Source: JBFHQE01 sp041592335
GTDB taxonomy: Bacteria; Pseudomonadota; Gammaproteobacteria; Thiohalobacterales; Thiohalobacteraceae
Assembly (NCBI GenBank): GCA_041592335.1
Contig: JBFHQE010000003.1
Span: 1 to 64,000, forward strand
Length of the DNA stretch: 64,000 bases
Reading direction: 5' to 3'
Position 1 is the first letter of the stretch, and every line of letters begins with the position of its first letter. Positions 44,159-53,133 of this stretch are shown piece by piece. The notes beneath the pieces were generated by a model that was not told the DNA's origin, did no database searches, and saw only the letters and a program-made list of their open reading frames with translations. Made by a program: the position numbers and the translations under genes.

Positions 44159-44637
44159 GCGCCTTGACGGAGAGACACAGCGGCAGCCTGATCGTTATCA
44201 GCATTCTGGTCGCGCTGGTGCTGAGCGTTGTGCCATTGCCGGACAGCCTGCGCTTCGCCCGTCCGGACTGGGCGCTTCTGGTGTTGATATTCTGGCATCT
44301 GGAGATGCCCGATCGCGTGGGTGTGGGCACAGCCTGGCTGGTGGGACTGCTACAGGATGCACTGGTGGGCAGCCTGCTCGGCCAGCATGCGCTCAGTTAC
44401 ACCATCGCGGCGTTTATCGCCGTGAAACTGCATCAACGCATCCGCCTGCACCCCATCTGGCAACAGGCCATCAGCATTTCGGTATTACTGGCGCTGTCAC
44501 AGCTGATCTCGCTCTGGATCAACGGTATCGTTGGTCGCCCGGTCGACGTCTGGCTGTACTGGCTACCGACCCTGCTCGGCATCCTGGTATGGCCGCCCCT
44601 GGCCCTGCTGTTACGAAACCTGCGCCGCCTGTTCTAA
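44155..44637 (+). CDS. mreD: Rod shape-determining protein MreD
   Basis: Inner-membrane protein of 160 aa with about five helices (LIVISILVALVLSVVPLP, WALLVLIFWHLEMPDRVGVG). Overlaps mreC by ATGA. MreD links MreC to the elongasome; the family is poorly conserved, but position and hydropathy make the call secure. Confidence 0.92.
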   Translation: MSALTERHSGSLIVISILVALVLSVVPLPDSLRFARPDWALLVLIFWHLEMPDRVGVGTAWLVGLLQDALVGSLLGQHALSYTIAAFIAVKLHQRIRLHPIWQQAISISVLLALSQLISLWINGIVGRPVDVWLYWLPTLLGILVWPPLALLLRNLRRLF

Positions 44638-44643
44638 CCCGGC

Positions 44644-46512
44644 ATGCCTCGTCCACTGACCCTCAAGGATAACCTGCAGGAAAGCCATCTATTCATGCGC
44701 CGGGTTATCGCGGCCGTGATTGGTTCCGCGCTGCTGGTCAGCGCCCTGATCGGACGGCTGATCTATCTGCAGGTGGTTGCCTACGAAACCTATAAAACCC
44801 AGTCCGAGGATAACCGCGTCAAGATTGAAGCCGTGCCGCCCAACCGTGGCCTGATCTATGACCGCAACGGCGTTCTGCTGGCTGAAAATCTTCCCGCCTA
44901 CCGGCTGGATATCATCCCCGAACAGGTTCAGGATCTCGATTACACCCTGAAGCAACTGGCCAGACTGATCGAACTGCGCGACTACGATCTGGAGCGCTTC
45001 GAAAAACAACGCGAACGATTGCGCACCCGGCCGTTCGAAGGCATCCCATTACGATTACACCTGAGCGATGAAGAAGTCGCGCGCTTTGCCATCAACCGTC
45101 ACCGCCTGCCCGGCGTGGAAGTGCGCGCGGTGCTGACCCGGCATTATCCATTCGGTTCCTCCACCGCGCATGCCATTGGCTATGTAGGACGGGTCAATGA
45201 AAAAGATCTGCAGATACTCGACGAAACCAATTACCGCGGCACTACCCACACCGGCAAGGTCGGGGTGGAAAAAGCCTATGAAGACATACTGCATGGCGCG
45301 GTGGGCTACCAGAACCTGGAAACCAACGTGCAGGGGCGCACCCTGCGAGTGCTGGACCGGCAGTCACCGGTGCCCGGCAGCGATCTTTACCTGAATCTGG
45401 ATATCCGCTTGCAACAGGCCACCGAAGCCGCTTTCGAGGATTACAGTGGCGCGGCCGTCGCCATCGATCCACGTAACGGCGCTGTGTTGGCCTTCGCCAG
45501 CCTGCCCGGCTTCGATCCCAACCCGTTCGTAAAAGGCATTGATGTCGACGACTACAACGCGCTGCAACACAACATCGATCAACCACTGTTTAACCGGGCG
45601 TTGCGCGGCCAGTACCCGCCTGGCTCCACCCTGAAACCCTTCGTCGGCCTGGCCGGGCTGGAGGCGGGCGCCACCCACGCACACAGCAAGACCTTCTGCC
45701 CCGGCTTTTATCAACTGCCGGAGGGAGAACGCAAATACCGCGACTGGAAACGTTCCGGCCACGGCATGGTCGATCTGAACGACGCGATTGCACAATCCTG
45801 CGACGTTTATTTCTACGACCTGGCGCGCACGCTGGGTATCGACAAGATGCATGACTTTCTGGCGCAGTTTGGCTTCGGCCACAAAAGCGGCATCGATCTG
45901 GTTGGCGAACTGGGCGGCTTGCTGCCTTCGCGCGACTGGAAGCGCAATTCCCGTAATGAACCCTGGTTTCCAGGCGAAACCCTGATCAGCGGCATCGGCC
46001 AGGGATTCAATCTCACCACGCCGATTCAACTGGCGGCGGGTACCGCGGCACTGGCGACCTATGGGCAGTACCATACCCCGCACATGGTGAACGCCCTGCG
46101 CCGCCCGGGTAGCGACGCCCTGGAACCCGTGCATGTACAACCGGTCAAACGGATTCCGATCATCAATCACGATCACTGGCAACAGGTAATCGACTCCATG
46201 ATCGCCGTGGTGCATGGCCCACGCGGCACCGCCCGCAAGCTGGCGGAAGGCATCGATTACCGGATTGCCGGCAAAACCGGCACGGCACAGGTATTCAGCC
46301 TGCCGCAGGAAGATGAATACGAATACGATCCGGAAGAAATTGAAAAACGCCTACGCGACCACGCCCTGTTCGTTGCCTTTGCCCCGGCGGACCAGCCGGA
46401 AATCGCGCTCGGGGTTATTGTCGAGAACGGCGGTTCCGGCAGCGGTGTAGCCGGGCCGATCGCGCGCAAGATTCTGGACGCCTATTTCGCGGGGAAACAT
46501 GCTACTCAATGA
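44644..46512 (+). CDS. mrdA: Peptidoglycan transpeptidase PBP2
   Basis: Elongation-specific class B penicillin-binding protein. Short cytoplasmic tail, one membrane helix (about 19-40), dimerisation/pedestal region (about 60-230), and transpeptidase with SxxK in PGSTLKPF, SxN as QSCDVYF and KTG in AGKTGTAQV. 622 aa. It lies 6 bp after mreD and its last 14 bp overlap rodA. Confidence 0.96.
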   Translation: MPRPLTLKDNLQESHLFMRRVIAAVIGSALLVSALIGRLIYLQVVAYETYKTQSEDNRVKIEAVPPNRGLIYDRNGVLLAENLPAYRLDIIPEQVQDLDYTLKQLARLIELRDYDLERFEKQRERLRTRPFEGIPLRLHLSDEEVARFAINRHRLPGVEVRAVLTRHYPFGSSTAHAIGYVGRVNEKDLQILDETNYRGTTHTGKVGVEKAYEDILHGAVGYQNLETNVQGRTLRVLDRQSPVPGSDLYLNLDIRLQQATEAAFEDYSGAAVAIDPRNGAVLAFASLPGFDPNPFVKGIDVDDYNALQHNIDQPLFNRALRGQYPPGSTLKPFVGLAGLEAGATHAHSKTFCPGFYQLPEGERKYRDWKRSGHGMVDLNDAIAQSCDVYFYDLARTLGIDKMHDFLAQFGFGHKSGIDLVGELGGLLPSRDWKRNSRNEPWFPGETLISGIGQGFNLTTPIQLAAGTAALATYGQYHTPHMVNALRRPGSDALEPVHVQPVKRIPIINHDHWQQVIDSMIAVVHGPRGTARKLAEGIDYRIAGKTGTAQVFSLPQEDEYEYDPEEIEKRLRDHALFVAFAPADQPEIALGVIVENGGSGSGVAGPIARKILDAYFAGKHATQ

Positions 46513-47623
46513 CACCATCAATCCGGGTTCCGGCACGCGCCGCAGCTGGTTGCAACGCATCCACCTGGACGGCCTGTTGCTGCTTGGGCTGATCATGCTG
46601 TGCGGCATGGGCCTGGTTGTGCTTTACAGCGCCGGTGGCCAGAGCGACGCGCTGATTCACCGGCAGCTGCTGCGCCTGTCGCTGGCCTTCGGCACCCTGG
46701 TGGTGGTTGCCCAGATTCCGCCGGGACTGCTGTATCGCTGGACGCCCTGGGTTTTCGGCGTCGGGGTACTGCTGCTGCTGGCGGTATTGGTCGCGGGCGA
46801 TATCGGCAAGGGCGCGCAGCGCTGGCTCGATCTCGGCGTGATTCGCTTTCAGCCGTCCGAAATGATCAAGCTGATGATGCCCATGATGCTGGCCTGGTAT
46901 CTCGCCGATGCGCGCCTGCCACCCGATGCCAAGCACCTGTTGATTGCCGGCACGCTGATCGTGGTGCCCACGCTACTGATCGCCAAGCAACCCGACCTGG
47001 GCACTTCCCTGCTGATTGCCAGCAGCGGCTTTTTCGTGCTGTTCCTGGCGGGTCTGCGCTGGCGATTATTGGGTGGACTCACTATCCTGGCGGGCGCCTG
47101 TTTGCCGGCATTGTGGTATTTCATGCATGACTATCAGAAGCAGCGCGTACTGACCTTTCTCGATCCCTCGCAGGACCCGATGGGGTCGGGTTATCACATC
47201 ATCCAGTCCAAGATCGCCATCGGCTCCGGCGGACTGTACGGCAAGGGCTGGCTGAACGGCACCCAGTCGCATCTTGAGTTTCTGCCGGAACGCTCCACCG
47301 ACTTTATCTTTGCGGTACTGGCCGAAGAATTCGGACTGATCGGCATCCTGCTGGTGCTACTGGTTTACGGCGCGGTCATATTACGCAGCCTGTATATCGC
47401 GACCCAGGCCCAGGACACCTTCACGCGCCTGTTGAGCGGCAGCCTGTCATTGACCTTTTTCGTGTATTTGATTGTCAATACCGGCATGGTGACCGGATTG
47501 TTGCCGGTGGTCGGCCTGCCGCTACCGCTGTTCAGTTACGGTGGCACCTCGATGGTGACGCTGATGGCGGCGTTCGGTATTCTGATGTCGATTCATACGC
47601 ACAAGAAATTATTGCCGGGTTAA
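46499..47623 (+). CDS. rodA: Peptidoglycan glycosyltransferase RodA (MrdB)
   Basis: SEDS-family polymerase with ten membrane helices that makes glycan strands with PBP2. Conserved blocks: RWLDLGVIRFQPSEMIKL (about 103-120), KQPDLGTSLL and SHLEFLPERSTDFIFAVLAEEFG, and the C-terminal GLPLPLFSYGGTSMV. 374 aa. Starts inside the end of mrdA (14-bp overlap). Confidence 0.97.
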   Translation: MLLNDTINPGSGTRRSWLQRIHLDGLLLLGLIMLCGMGLVVLYSAGGQSDALIHRQLLRLSLAFGTLVVVAQIPPGLLYRWTPWVFGVGVLLLLAVLVAGDIGKGAQRWLDLGVIRFQPSEMIKLMMPMMLAWYLADARLPPDAKHLLIAGTLIVVPTLLIAKQPDLGTSLLIASSGFFVLFLAGLRWRLLGGLTILAGACLPALWYFMHDYQKQRVLTFLDPSQDPMGSGYHIIQSKIAIGSGGLYGKGWLNGTQSHLEFLPERSTDFIFAVLAEEFGLIGILLVLLVYGAVILRSLYIATQAQDTFTRLLSGSLSLTFFVYLIVNTGMVTGLLPVVGLPLPLFSYGGTSMVTLMAAFGILMSIHTHKKLLPG

Positions 47624-47674
47624 ACAAAACAATTGCCCCTACAAAAATTTATGATGGACTTTCTGGACAAGGAA

Positions 47675-48691
47675 ATGACACACACATTTCAAAGCATTCT
47701 TGCCATCACCCTCTCGCTGGTTGTTCCCGCCAGCCATGCCGGCGATTACACCCACAACGCCGCAGCACAGGCCTTTGTCAAATCATTCACCGCAGCGCAT
47801 AACTGGTCGAGCGAGGAAGTCCAGGCCATTATCGATAAAGCCGAACGCAAGCAGTTCATCATCGACGCCATGGCGCGCCCGGCGGAAAAGGTCGAACCCT
47901 GGCATGAATACAAACGTCGCGTGAACCGCGATCGTATTGTCGAAGGCGACAAGTTCTGGCGCGCACACGAAGACATTCTGCGAGACGTGGAAAACACCCT
48001 GGGCGTGGAAGCATCCGTGATTGTCGGCATCATCGGTTTCGAAACCCGTTACGGCCGTATCACCGGCAATCACAATGTACTGGACGCACTGGCTACCCTG
48101 TCGTTCGATTACCCGGACACCGGGAGCAAGGCCCGGCGCGAAAAGTTCTTCCAAAGCGAACTGGAAAACTTTCTGCTGTTATCGCGCGAGGAACAGGTCG
48201 ATCCCCTGACCGCCAAGGGCTCCTATGCCGGCGCCATGGGTTATGGCCAGTTCATGCCCAGCAGCTACCGCAACCACGCCATCGATTTTGACAAGGATGG
48301 CAAGCGCGACCTCTGGAACAGCAAACAGGACATCATCGCCAGCGTGGCCAATTACCTGCTGGAACGCGGCAACTGGCAAAAAGGTCAACCCGTCGCCGTA
48401 CCCGTGACCGTCACGGGCAACCAATTCCAGGCCTTGCTGGACAAAGGCACCCGGCCATCAGTCACTGTGGGCGAACTGACAGCCTATGGCGTCAATCTCG
48501 AAGGCGATTTTGACAGCAACCTCATGGCTGCCCTGATCGAACTGGAAGGCGAGGAAGGCCCGGAATACTGGGTTACCTTCAACAACTTTTACGCCATTTT
48601 CAGCTACAACCCGCGCAACAAGTACGCCATGGCTGTGTTCCAGCTGGCCGAGGCGGTCAAGCAGGAAAAGAACACGCCTGTTGCGGATTAG
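47675..48691 (+). CDS. mltB: Lytic murein transglycosylase B
   Basis: Cleaves glycan strands to 1,6-anhydro products. Secreted: a signal peptide ending near PASHAG. GH103-type catalytic Glu in GIIGFETRYGRITG and the AGAMGYGQFMPSSYRNHAIDFD motif are present. The start is uncertain: ATG 47675 opens the signal peptide but sits only about two bases after AAGGA; ATGs at 47651/47654 add an acidic N-terminus. No lipobox, so a soluble periplasmic (SltB-like) form is likely. It closes the rod-shape operon. Confidence 0.9.
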   Translation: MTHTFQSILAITLSLVVPASHAGDYTHNAAAQAFVKSFTAAHNWSSEEVQAIIDKAERKQFIIDAMARPAEKVEPWHEYKRRVNRDRIVEGDKFWRAHEDILRDVENTLGVEASVIVGIIGFETRYGRITGNHNVLDALATLSFDYPDTGSKARREKFFQSELENFLLLSREEQVDPLTAKGSYAGAMGYGQFMPSSYRNHAIDFDKDGKRDLWNSKQDIIASVANYLLERGNWQKGQPVAVPVTVTGNQFQALLDKGTRPSVTVGELTAYGVNLEGDFDSNLMAALIELEGEEGPEYWVTFNNFYAIFSYNPRNKYAMAVFQLAEAVKQEKNTPVAD

Positions 48692-48696
48692 CCGGG

Positions 48697-50586
48697 TTAT
48701 TTGAACTGGTAACGATTAATGGCGTAACGCCTGATGCGAGACGAGAGCGTGGTCGGCTTGACTCCCAGCAGGGCGGCGGCGCCGTCATCGCCGAACACCT
48801 TGCCATTACAGCTTTTCAACGCCATCAGAATGCTTTTTTTCTCCAGCCGCCGGCGTTCGGCGTCCGTCATCATGCCTGGCTGATGCGTATCGGGCGATGA
48901 GGTTCCGCTATCTTGGAGCTCGGACGGATGCCGTGGCAACGCAAGATGTAAATGCCCATGGGAAGACAGAATGGCGGTACGTTCCACCACGTTCACCAGT
49001 TCGCGCACATTACCCGGCCAGTTATAGTGCTGCAGTTGCTGAATCTGTCCCACCGTGAATTGCAGATCAGGCTTGCCTATTTTTTTGCAGGCCTGCCGCA
49101 GAAAGTGGCAGGCCAGCATCGGAATATCTTCATTCCGCTCACGCAATGGCGCCAGTTCGATCGGGAACACATTGAGGCGGAAAAACAGGTCTTCGCGAAA
49201 ACGTTTCTCGGCCACCTCCTGTTTCAAATCGCGGTTGGTCGCGGCGATGATGCGAACATTAACCTTGCGCGTGGTGGATTCACCGACGCGTTCAAACTGC
49301 TGTTCCTGCAGAACGCGCAGCAGCTTGCCCTGCAGCTCCAGCGGGATCTCGCCCACTTCATCAAGAAACAGCGTACCGCCATCGGCCAGTTCAAAACGGC
49401 CGGCGCGGTCGCTGGTGGCCCCGGTGAAAGCGCCTTTCACATGGCCAAAGAATTCGCTTTCGAACAGTTCCCGGGGAATCGATGCACAGTTAACCCGGAT
49501 CAGCGGCCGCGTCTTGCGATCGCTATTGTCGTGAATCGCGCGTGCAATCAGCTCCTTTCCCGTACCGGACTCGCCAAAGATGAGCACGTTGGCGTCGGTC
49601 GGCGCAACCACTTCAACCTGCTGCAGGGTTCGGCGGATGGCTTTGCTGTTTCCCAGAATCTCCTTGTAATTGTGCTCGCTGCGATATTCTTCCTGTAAAT
49701 AGGCATTTTCCAGCTCCAGCCGTTTTTGCAGGGCCTGCACCTCGGCCAGCGCCGCGCGCAGTTTGGCTTCGGCCTGACGCCGCTCGCTGATGTCGCGAAA
49801 GATCACCACGGCACCGACGGGACGCCCTTCATCCAGAATCGGCGTGGAAGTGTATTCAACCGGTATCGGCGTCCCATCCTTGCGCCAGAAAATTTCATTA
49901 TCGATATGCCGGACGGTGCCATCCTTAAAGGAAGCATGAATATGGCAATCCTCGCCGTGATAGTGATGACCATCCTCATGGGTGTGATGAATAAGATCGT
50001 GAATCGCCTTGCCCGCCAAATCGTGCGCACTCCAGCCCAACATCCGCTCCGCCGCCGGGTTCACGAAGGTGGTCAGGCCGTTGGCGTCGATGCCGTAAAT
50101 CCCTTCACCGGCGGCATTCAGAATTAACTGATTCTCTCGCTCGAACTCACGAAAAATACTTTCAATAGTGCGCCAGCCGGTCAGGCCTTCACGATGCCAT
50201 GCCTGCGCTTCGGCCCGGTGCCAGCGCTGTCGCATCTGGTGATTGTCGCGCAGCGTCAACAGTAAACGAAGCTCATCGGTATCCAGCAGGCTACCCTTCA
50301 ACTCGCACTCAATCGTTGCACCCGCGGGGAGCTGAATCGCGATGCTGTCACACCATGCCTGGCCTTTCTCCAGGAGTTCCTGGGTAAAAATCAGGAAGCG
50401 CTCGATCGCCCGGCCAAACAGTTCGCCGACACTCAGCCGCGCCGCCTCTTCCCCGTCGATTGCAAGCAGTTGGCGACAACGCGCATTAACCATCTGCACC
50501 TCATCCCGATAAGGACTCAACACCAGCATGGCGTCGGGATGCGAGATAAATAAATCCTGATAAAGCTCCATCGTTGCACTCTTCAT
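48697..50586 (-). CDS. NtrC-type sigma-54 activator with PAS domains
   Basis: Layout: two N-terminal PAS domains (about 10-125 and 145-275), coiled linker (about 275-310), AAA+ domain (about 325-555) and C-terminal Fis-type HTH (about 585-629). GESGTGKELIARAIHD is Walker A, FFGHVKGAFTGA carries the intact sigma-54 contact loop GAFTGA, and GGTLFLDEVGEIP is Walker B. The second PAS contains a His-rich stretch (THEDGHHYHGEDCHIHASF). Start could also be the ATG at 50571. It is divergent from the cyanate operon and probably its regulator. Confidence 0.9.
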   Translation of the reverse strand: MKSATMELYQDLFISHPDAMLVLSPYRDEVQMVNARCRQLLAIDGEEAARLSVGELFGRAIERFLIFTQELLEKGQAWCDSIAIQLPAGATIECELKGSLLDTDELRLLLTLRDNHQMRQRWHRAEAQAWHREGLTGWRTIESIFREFERENQLILNAAGEGIYGIDANGLTTFVNPAAERMLGWSAHDLAGKAIHDLIHHTHEDGHHYHGEDCHIHASFKDGTVRHIDNEIFWRKDGTPIPVEYTSTPILDEGRPVGAVVIFRDISERRQAEAKLRAALAEVQALQKRLELENAYLQEEYRSEHNYKEILGNSKAIRRTLQQVEVVAPTDANVLIFGESGTGKELIARAIHDNSDRKTRPLIRVNCASIPRELFESEFFGHVKGAFTGATSDRAGRFELADGGTLFLDEVGEIPLELQGKLLRVLQEQQFERVGESTTRKVNVRIIAATNRDLKQEVAEKRFREDLFFRLNVFPIELAPLRERNEDIPMLACHFLRQACKKIGKPDLQFTVGQIQQLQHYNWPGNVRELVNVVERTAILSSHGHLHLALPRHPSELQDSGTSSPDTHQPGMMTDAERRRLEKKSILMALKSCNGKVFGDDGAAALLGVKPTTLSSRIRRYAINRYQFK

Positions 50587-50628
50587 TGCACTGAATGCAC
50601 CTGATTACAACTTCCGTACCAAACTATG

Positions 50629-50672
50629 CAATTTCGTAGATATTGCTATTCAATTTCGTAGAACTACGAAAT
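50629..50672. promoter_or_regulatory. Likely activator sites (UAS) of the sigma-54 regulator
   Basis: The 12-mer CAATTTCGTAGA occurs at 50629-50640 and 50651-50662, 22 bp apart, that is two helical turns. The second copy extends into a perfect palindrome ATTTCGTAG-AA-CTACGAAAT (50653-50672). Lying about 75-120 bp upstream of the -24/-12 promoter, these are in the normal place for an enhancer-binding protein, and near the divergent gene's own start for autoregulation. This is the main content of the 300-bp gap 50587-50889. Confidence 0.7.
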
Positions 50673-50746
50673 CACAAAGCAGCAGACGCGCCATTGAAGA
50701 TATTTTTTTATAATATATTCAATATGTTATATGAGTCATCGCCATC

Positions 50747-50762
50747 TGGCACGGCCTCTGCA
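50747..50762 (+). promoter_or_regulatory. Sigma-54 (-24/-12) promoter of the cyanate operon
   Basis: TGGCACGGCCTCTGCA matches TGGCACG-N4-TTGCA with one mismatch and has the invariant GG-N10-GC spacing (GG 50748-50749, GC 50760-50761). Expected start near 50774, leading into the gene at 50890. Confidence 0.85.
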
Positions 50763-50889
50763 ATAGAGGCTATCAGGAATGCCACGGCCCGCGAAAATCA
50801 TGGGCTTACTCGGCAACGGGATACTGAACGAGAACCAAGCTGGTGCATGGAATGCAATTTTGCCCTGTTTTAATTCATAGGAGAGCTTC

Positions 50890-52293
50890 ATGACATTCAA
50901 AAGTCTTAACGACCCCTTCGATCCGCGCAAAAGCCTCAAGCACGAAACCGGTTGTACCTGCGACGACTGCCGAAAAATCAGTGCTTCGCCCGATGTAGTA
51001 TCGACGAAGGCCGAGCCCGGTGAATCCTTTGCCTCATCCGAAGACATGATGGATCGCGTCATTGAAAGCGCGGTGGTGCGCTCCGTGTTTGGACACAATG
51101 ACATCAGCCGCCGCTCGTTTATGGGTCTGCTCGGCGGCGGAACTGCAGCCGCCCTACTGTCCAGTTTCTTCCCGATGGAACAGGCCAAGGCGGCAATCAA
51201 AGACTCCATGGGCAAACTGGAAAAAACCAAGCTCAAGGTCGGCTTTGTACCTATCACCTGCGCCACGCCGATCATCATGGCGCACCCGATGGGCTTTTAT
51301 GAAAAATACGGCCTCGACGTGGAAGTCATCAAGACCGCCGGCTGGGCGGTAGCGCGCGATAAATCACTGGCCAAGGAATACGACGCATCGCACATGCTGA
51401 CACCAATGCCGCTGGCCATGACCATGGGCGCCGGTTCCACCGCGACGCCGTACATCATGCCCGCAGTGGAAAACATCAACGGTCAGGCGATCGTGCTGCA
51501 CGTCGATCACAAGGACAAACGCGATCCGAAAGACTGGAAGGGCTTCAAGTTTGGCGTGCCGTTCGAATACTCCATGCACAACTTCCTGCTGCGTTACTAC
51601 GTCGCGGAACACGGCCTCGATCCGGACAAGGACATCCAGATCCGTGTAGTACCGCCACCGGAAATGGTCGCCAATCTGCGCGCCGGCAATCTGGACGGCT
51701 ACCTGTCACCCGATCCGTTCAATCAGCGCGCGGTATGGGAAAAAGTCGGTTTCATTCACACCCTGACCAAGGACATCTGGGAAGGCCATCCCTGCTGCGC
51801 CTTTGCCTGCAGCCAGGAATTCGCAACCACCAACCCGAACACGTACGGCGCCCTGCTGCGCGCCATCATCGATGCCACGCATTACTCGGCCAATCCGGAA
51901 AACCGCAAGGAAATCTCGGCCGCGATCGCGCCGAAAAACTACCTCAACCAGCCGGAGGCGGTCATCGCGCAGGTACTCACCGGGCGTTATGCCGACGGCC
52001 TGGGCGGAGTGCAGGATGTACCCGACCGTATCGACTTCGACCCCTTCCCCTGGCATTCAATGGGCGTGTGGATTCTGACCCAGATGAAACGCTGGGGTTA
52101 TATCGAGGGCGACGTGGATTACAACGCCATCGCCGAACAGGTCTATCTCGCTTCCGACGCGGGCAAGATCATGAAGGAACTGGGTTACGAGCCACCGGCC
52201 AAAACCTATGAAAACTACACCATCATGGGCAAGGAGTTCGATTACACCAAGCCCGAAGAGTACGTAAACAGCTTCGCAATCCGGAGAACCTGA
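50890..52293 (+). CDS. Periplasmic substrate-binding protein of a cyanate/nitrate-type ABC transporter (NrtA/CmpA family)
   Basis: Binds the anion for import. A twin-arginine signal SRRSFMGLLGGGTAAALL sits at about residues 75-92, after an unusually long N-terminal part carrying GCTCDDCRK (about 22-30). The mature part is NrtA/CmpA-like (LKVGFVPITCATPIIMAHP, EYDASHMLTPMPLAM, FGVPFEYSMHNFLLRYY). Because cynS ends the same operon, cyanate is the likely ligand; nitrate or nitrite is the alternative. 467 aa. Stop overlaps the permease start (TGATG). Confidence 0.85.
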   Translation: MTFKSLNDPFDPRKSLKHETGCTCDDCRKISASPDVVSTKAEPGESFASSEDMMDRVIESAVVRSVFGHNDISRRSFMGLLGGGTAAALLSSFFPMEQAKAAIKDSMGKLEKTKLKVGFVPITCATPIIMAHPMGFYEKYGLDVEVIKTAGWAVARDKSLAKEYDASHMLTPMPLAMTMGAGSTATPYIMPAVENINGQAIVLHVDHKDKRDPKDWKGFKFGVPFEYSMHNFLLRYYVAEHGLDPDKDIQIRVVPPPEMVANLRAGNLDGYLSPDPFNQRAVWEKVGFIHTLTKDIWEGHPCCAFACSQEFATTNPNTYGALLRAIIDATHYSANPENRKEISAAIAPKNYLNQPEAVIAQVLTGRYADGLGGVQDVPDRIDFDPFPWHSMGVWILTQMKRWGYIEGDVDYNAIAEQVYLASDAGKIMKELGYEPPAKTYENYTIMGKEFDYTKPEEYVNSFAIRRT

Positions 52294-53123
52294 TGCTGCA
52301 ATCGTTAAGCCTCAGAGCGGCACTGGTATCCCTTATTCTGCTGGGCGTGTTTCTCGGTGTCTGGGAGGGTTTGAATATCCAGCCCGAGGACAGCGCACCC
52401 ATGTCGGAATATGAGCTGCTGATGGGCGGCGCCTCGCAAGAGGCGCGCGTTCCTCCGCCATCGGATATCTTTTCGCTCGCCGTCGATGAACTGAGCAATC
52501 CCTTTTATGACGCCGGGCCCAACGATAAAGGAATCGGTATTCAGCTGGCCTATTCGCTGTATCGCGTGCTGACCGGTTTCATTCTGGCGGCATTGATTGC
52601 CATCCCGGTTGGTTTCCTGGTCGGCATGTCACCGCTGATGCACAAGGCGCTCAATCCTTTTATCCAGGTGATGAAACCAATCTCGCCGCTGGCCTGGATG
52701 CCGCTGGCGCTCTTTATCATCAAGGATTCGGAGACCTCCGCGATCTTCGTCATCTTTATCTGCTCCATCTGGCCCATGTTGATCAACACGGCCTTTGGCG
52801 TGGCCAATGTGCGCCAGGACTGGGTCAACGTGGCGCGCACCCACGAACTCAGCCCGCTCAAGACCGCGTTACTGGTCATCCTGCCGGCGGCAGCGCCAAC
52901 CATTCTGACCGGCATGCGCATTTCCATCGGCATTGCCTGGCTGGTCATCGTGGCGGCGGAAATGCTCGTTGGCGGCACCGGCATCGGTTATTACGTATGG
53001 AATGAATGGAACAACCTGGATCTGGCCAGCGTGATCTTTTCCATCGTCATGATCGGGCTCGTTGGCATGCTGCTGGACCTTGCGCTTGGCAGCGCCAGCC
53101 GCCTCGTGGACTACGACGAATAA
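52293..53123 (+). CDS. ABC transporter permease, NrtB/CynB type
   Basis: Inner-membrane permease of 276 aa with a leading helix and a BPD-transporter domain (about 95-265). The EAA-type loop is around NVARTHELSPLKTALLVILPAAAPTI. The N-terminal 60 residues include a periplasmic stretch. One-base overlap with the upstream gene and a 10-bp gap to the ATPase show a single transcript. Confidence 0.87.
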   Translation: MLQSLSLRAALVSLILLGVFLGVWEGLNIQPEDSAPMSEYELLMGGASQEARVPPPSDIFSLAVDELSNPFYDAGPNDKGIGIQLAYSLYRVLTGFILAALIAIPVGFLVGMSPLMHKALNPFIQVMKPISPLAWMPLALFIIKDSETSAIFVIFICSIWPMLINTAFGVANVRQDWVNVARTHELSPLKTALLVILPAAAPTILTGMRISIGIAWLVIVAAEMLVGGTGIGYYVWNEWNNLDLASVIFSIVMIGLVGMLLDLALGSASRLVDYDE

Positions 53124-53133
53124 GGAATGAATC

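Noticed and set aside
45364..46215. Long minus-strand reading frame of 283 codons inside mrdA.
   Set aside because: Shadow of mrdA; no ribosome-binding site or domain.
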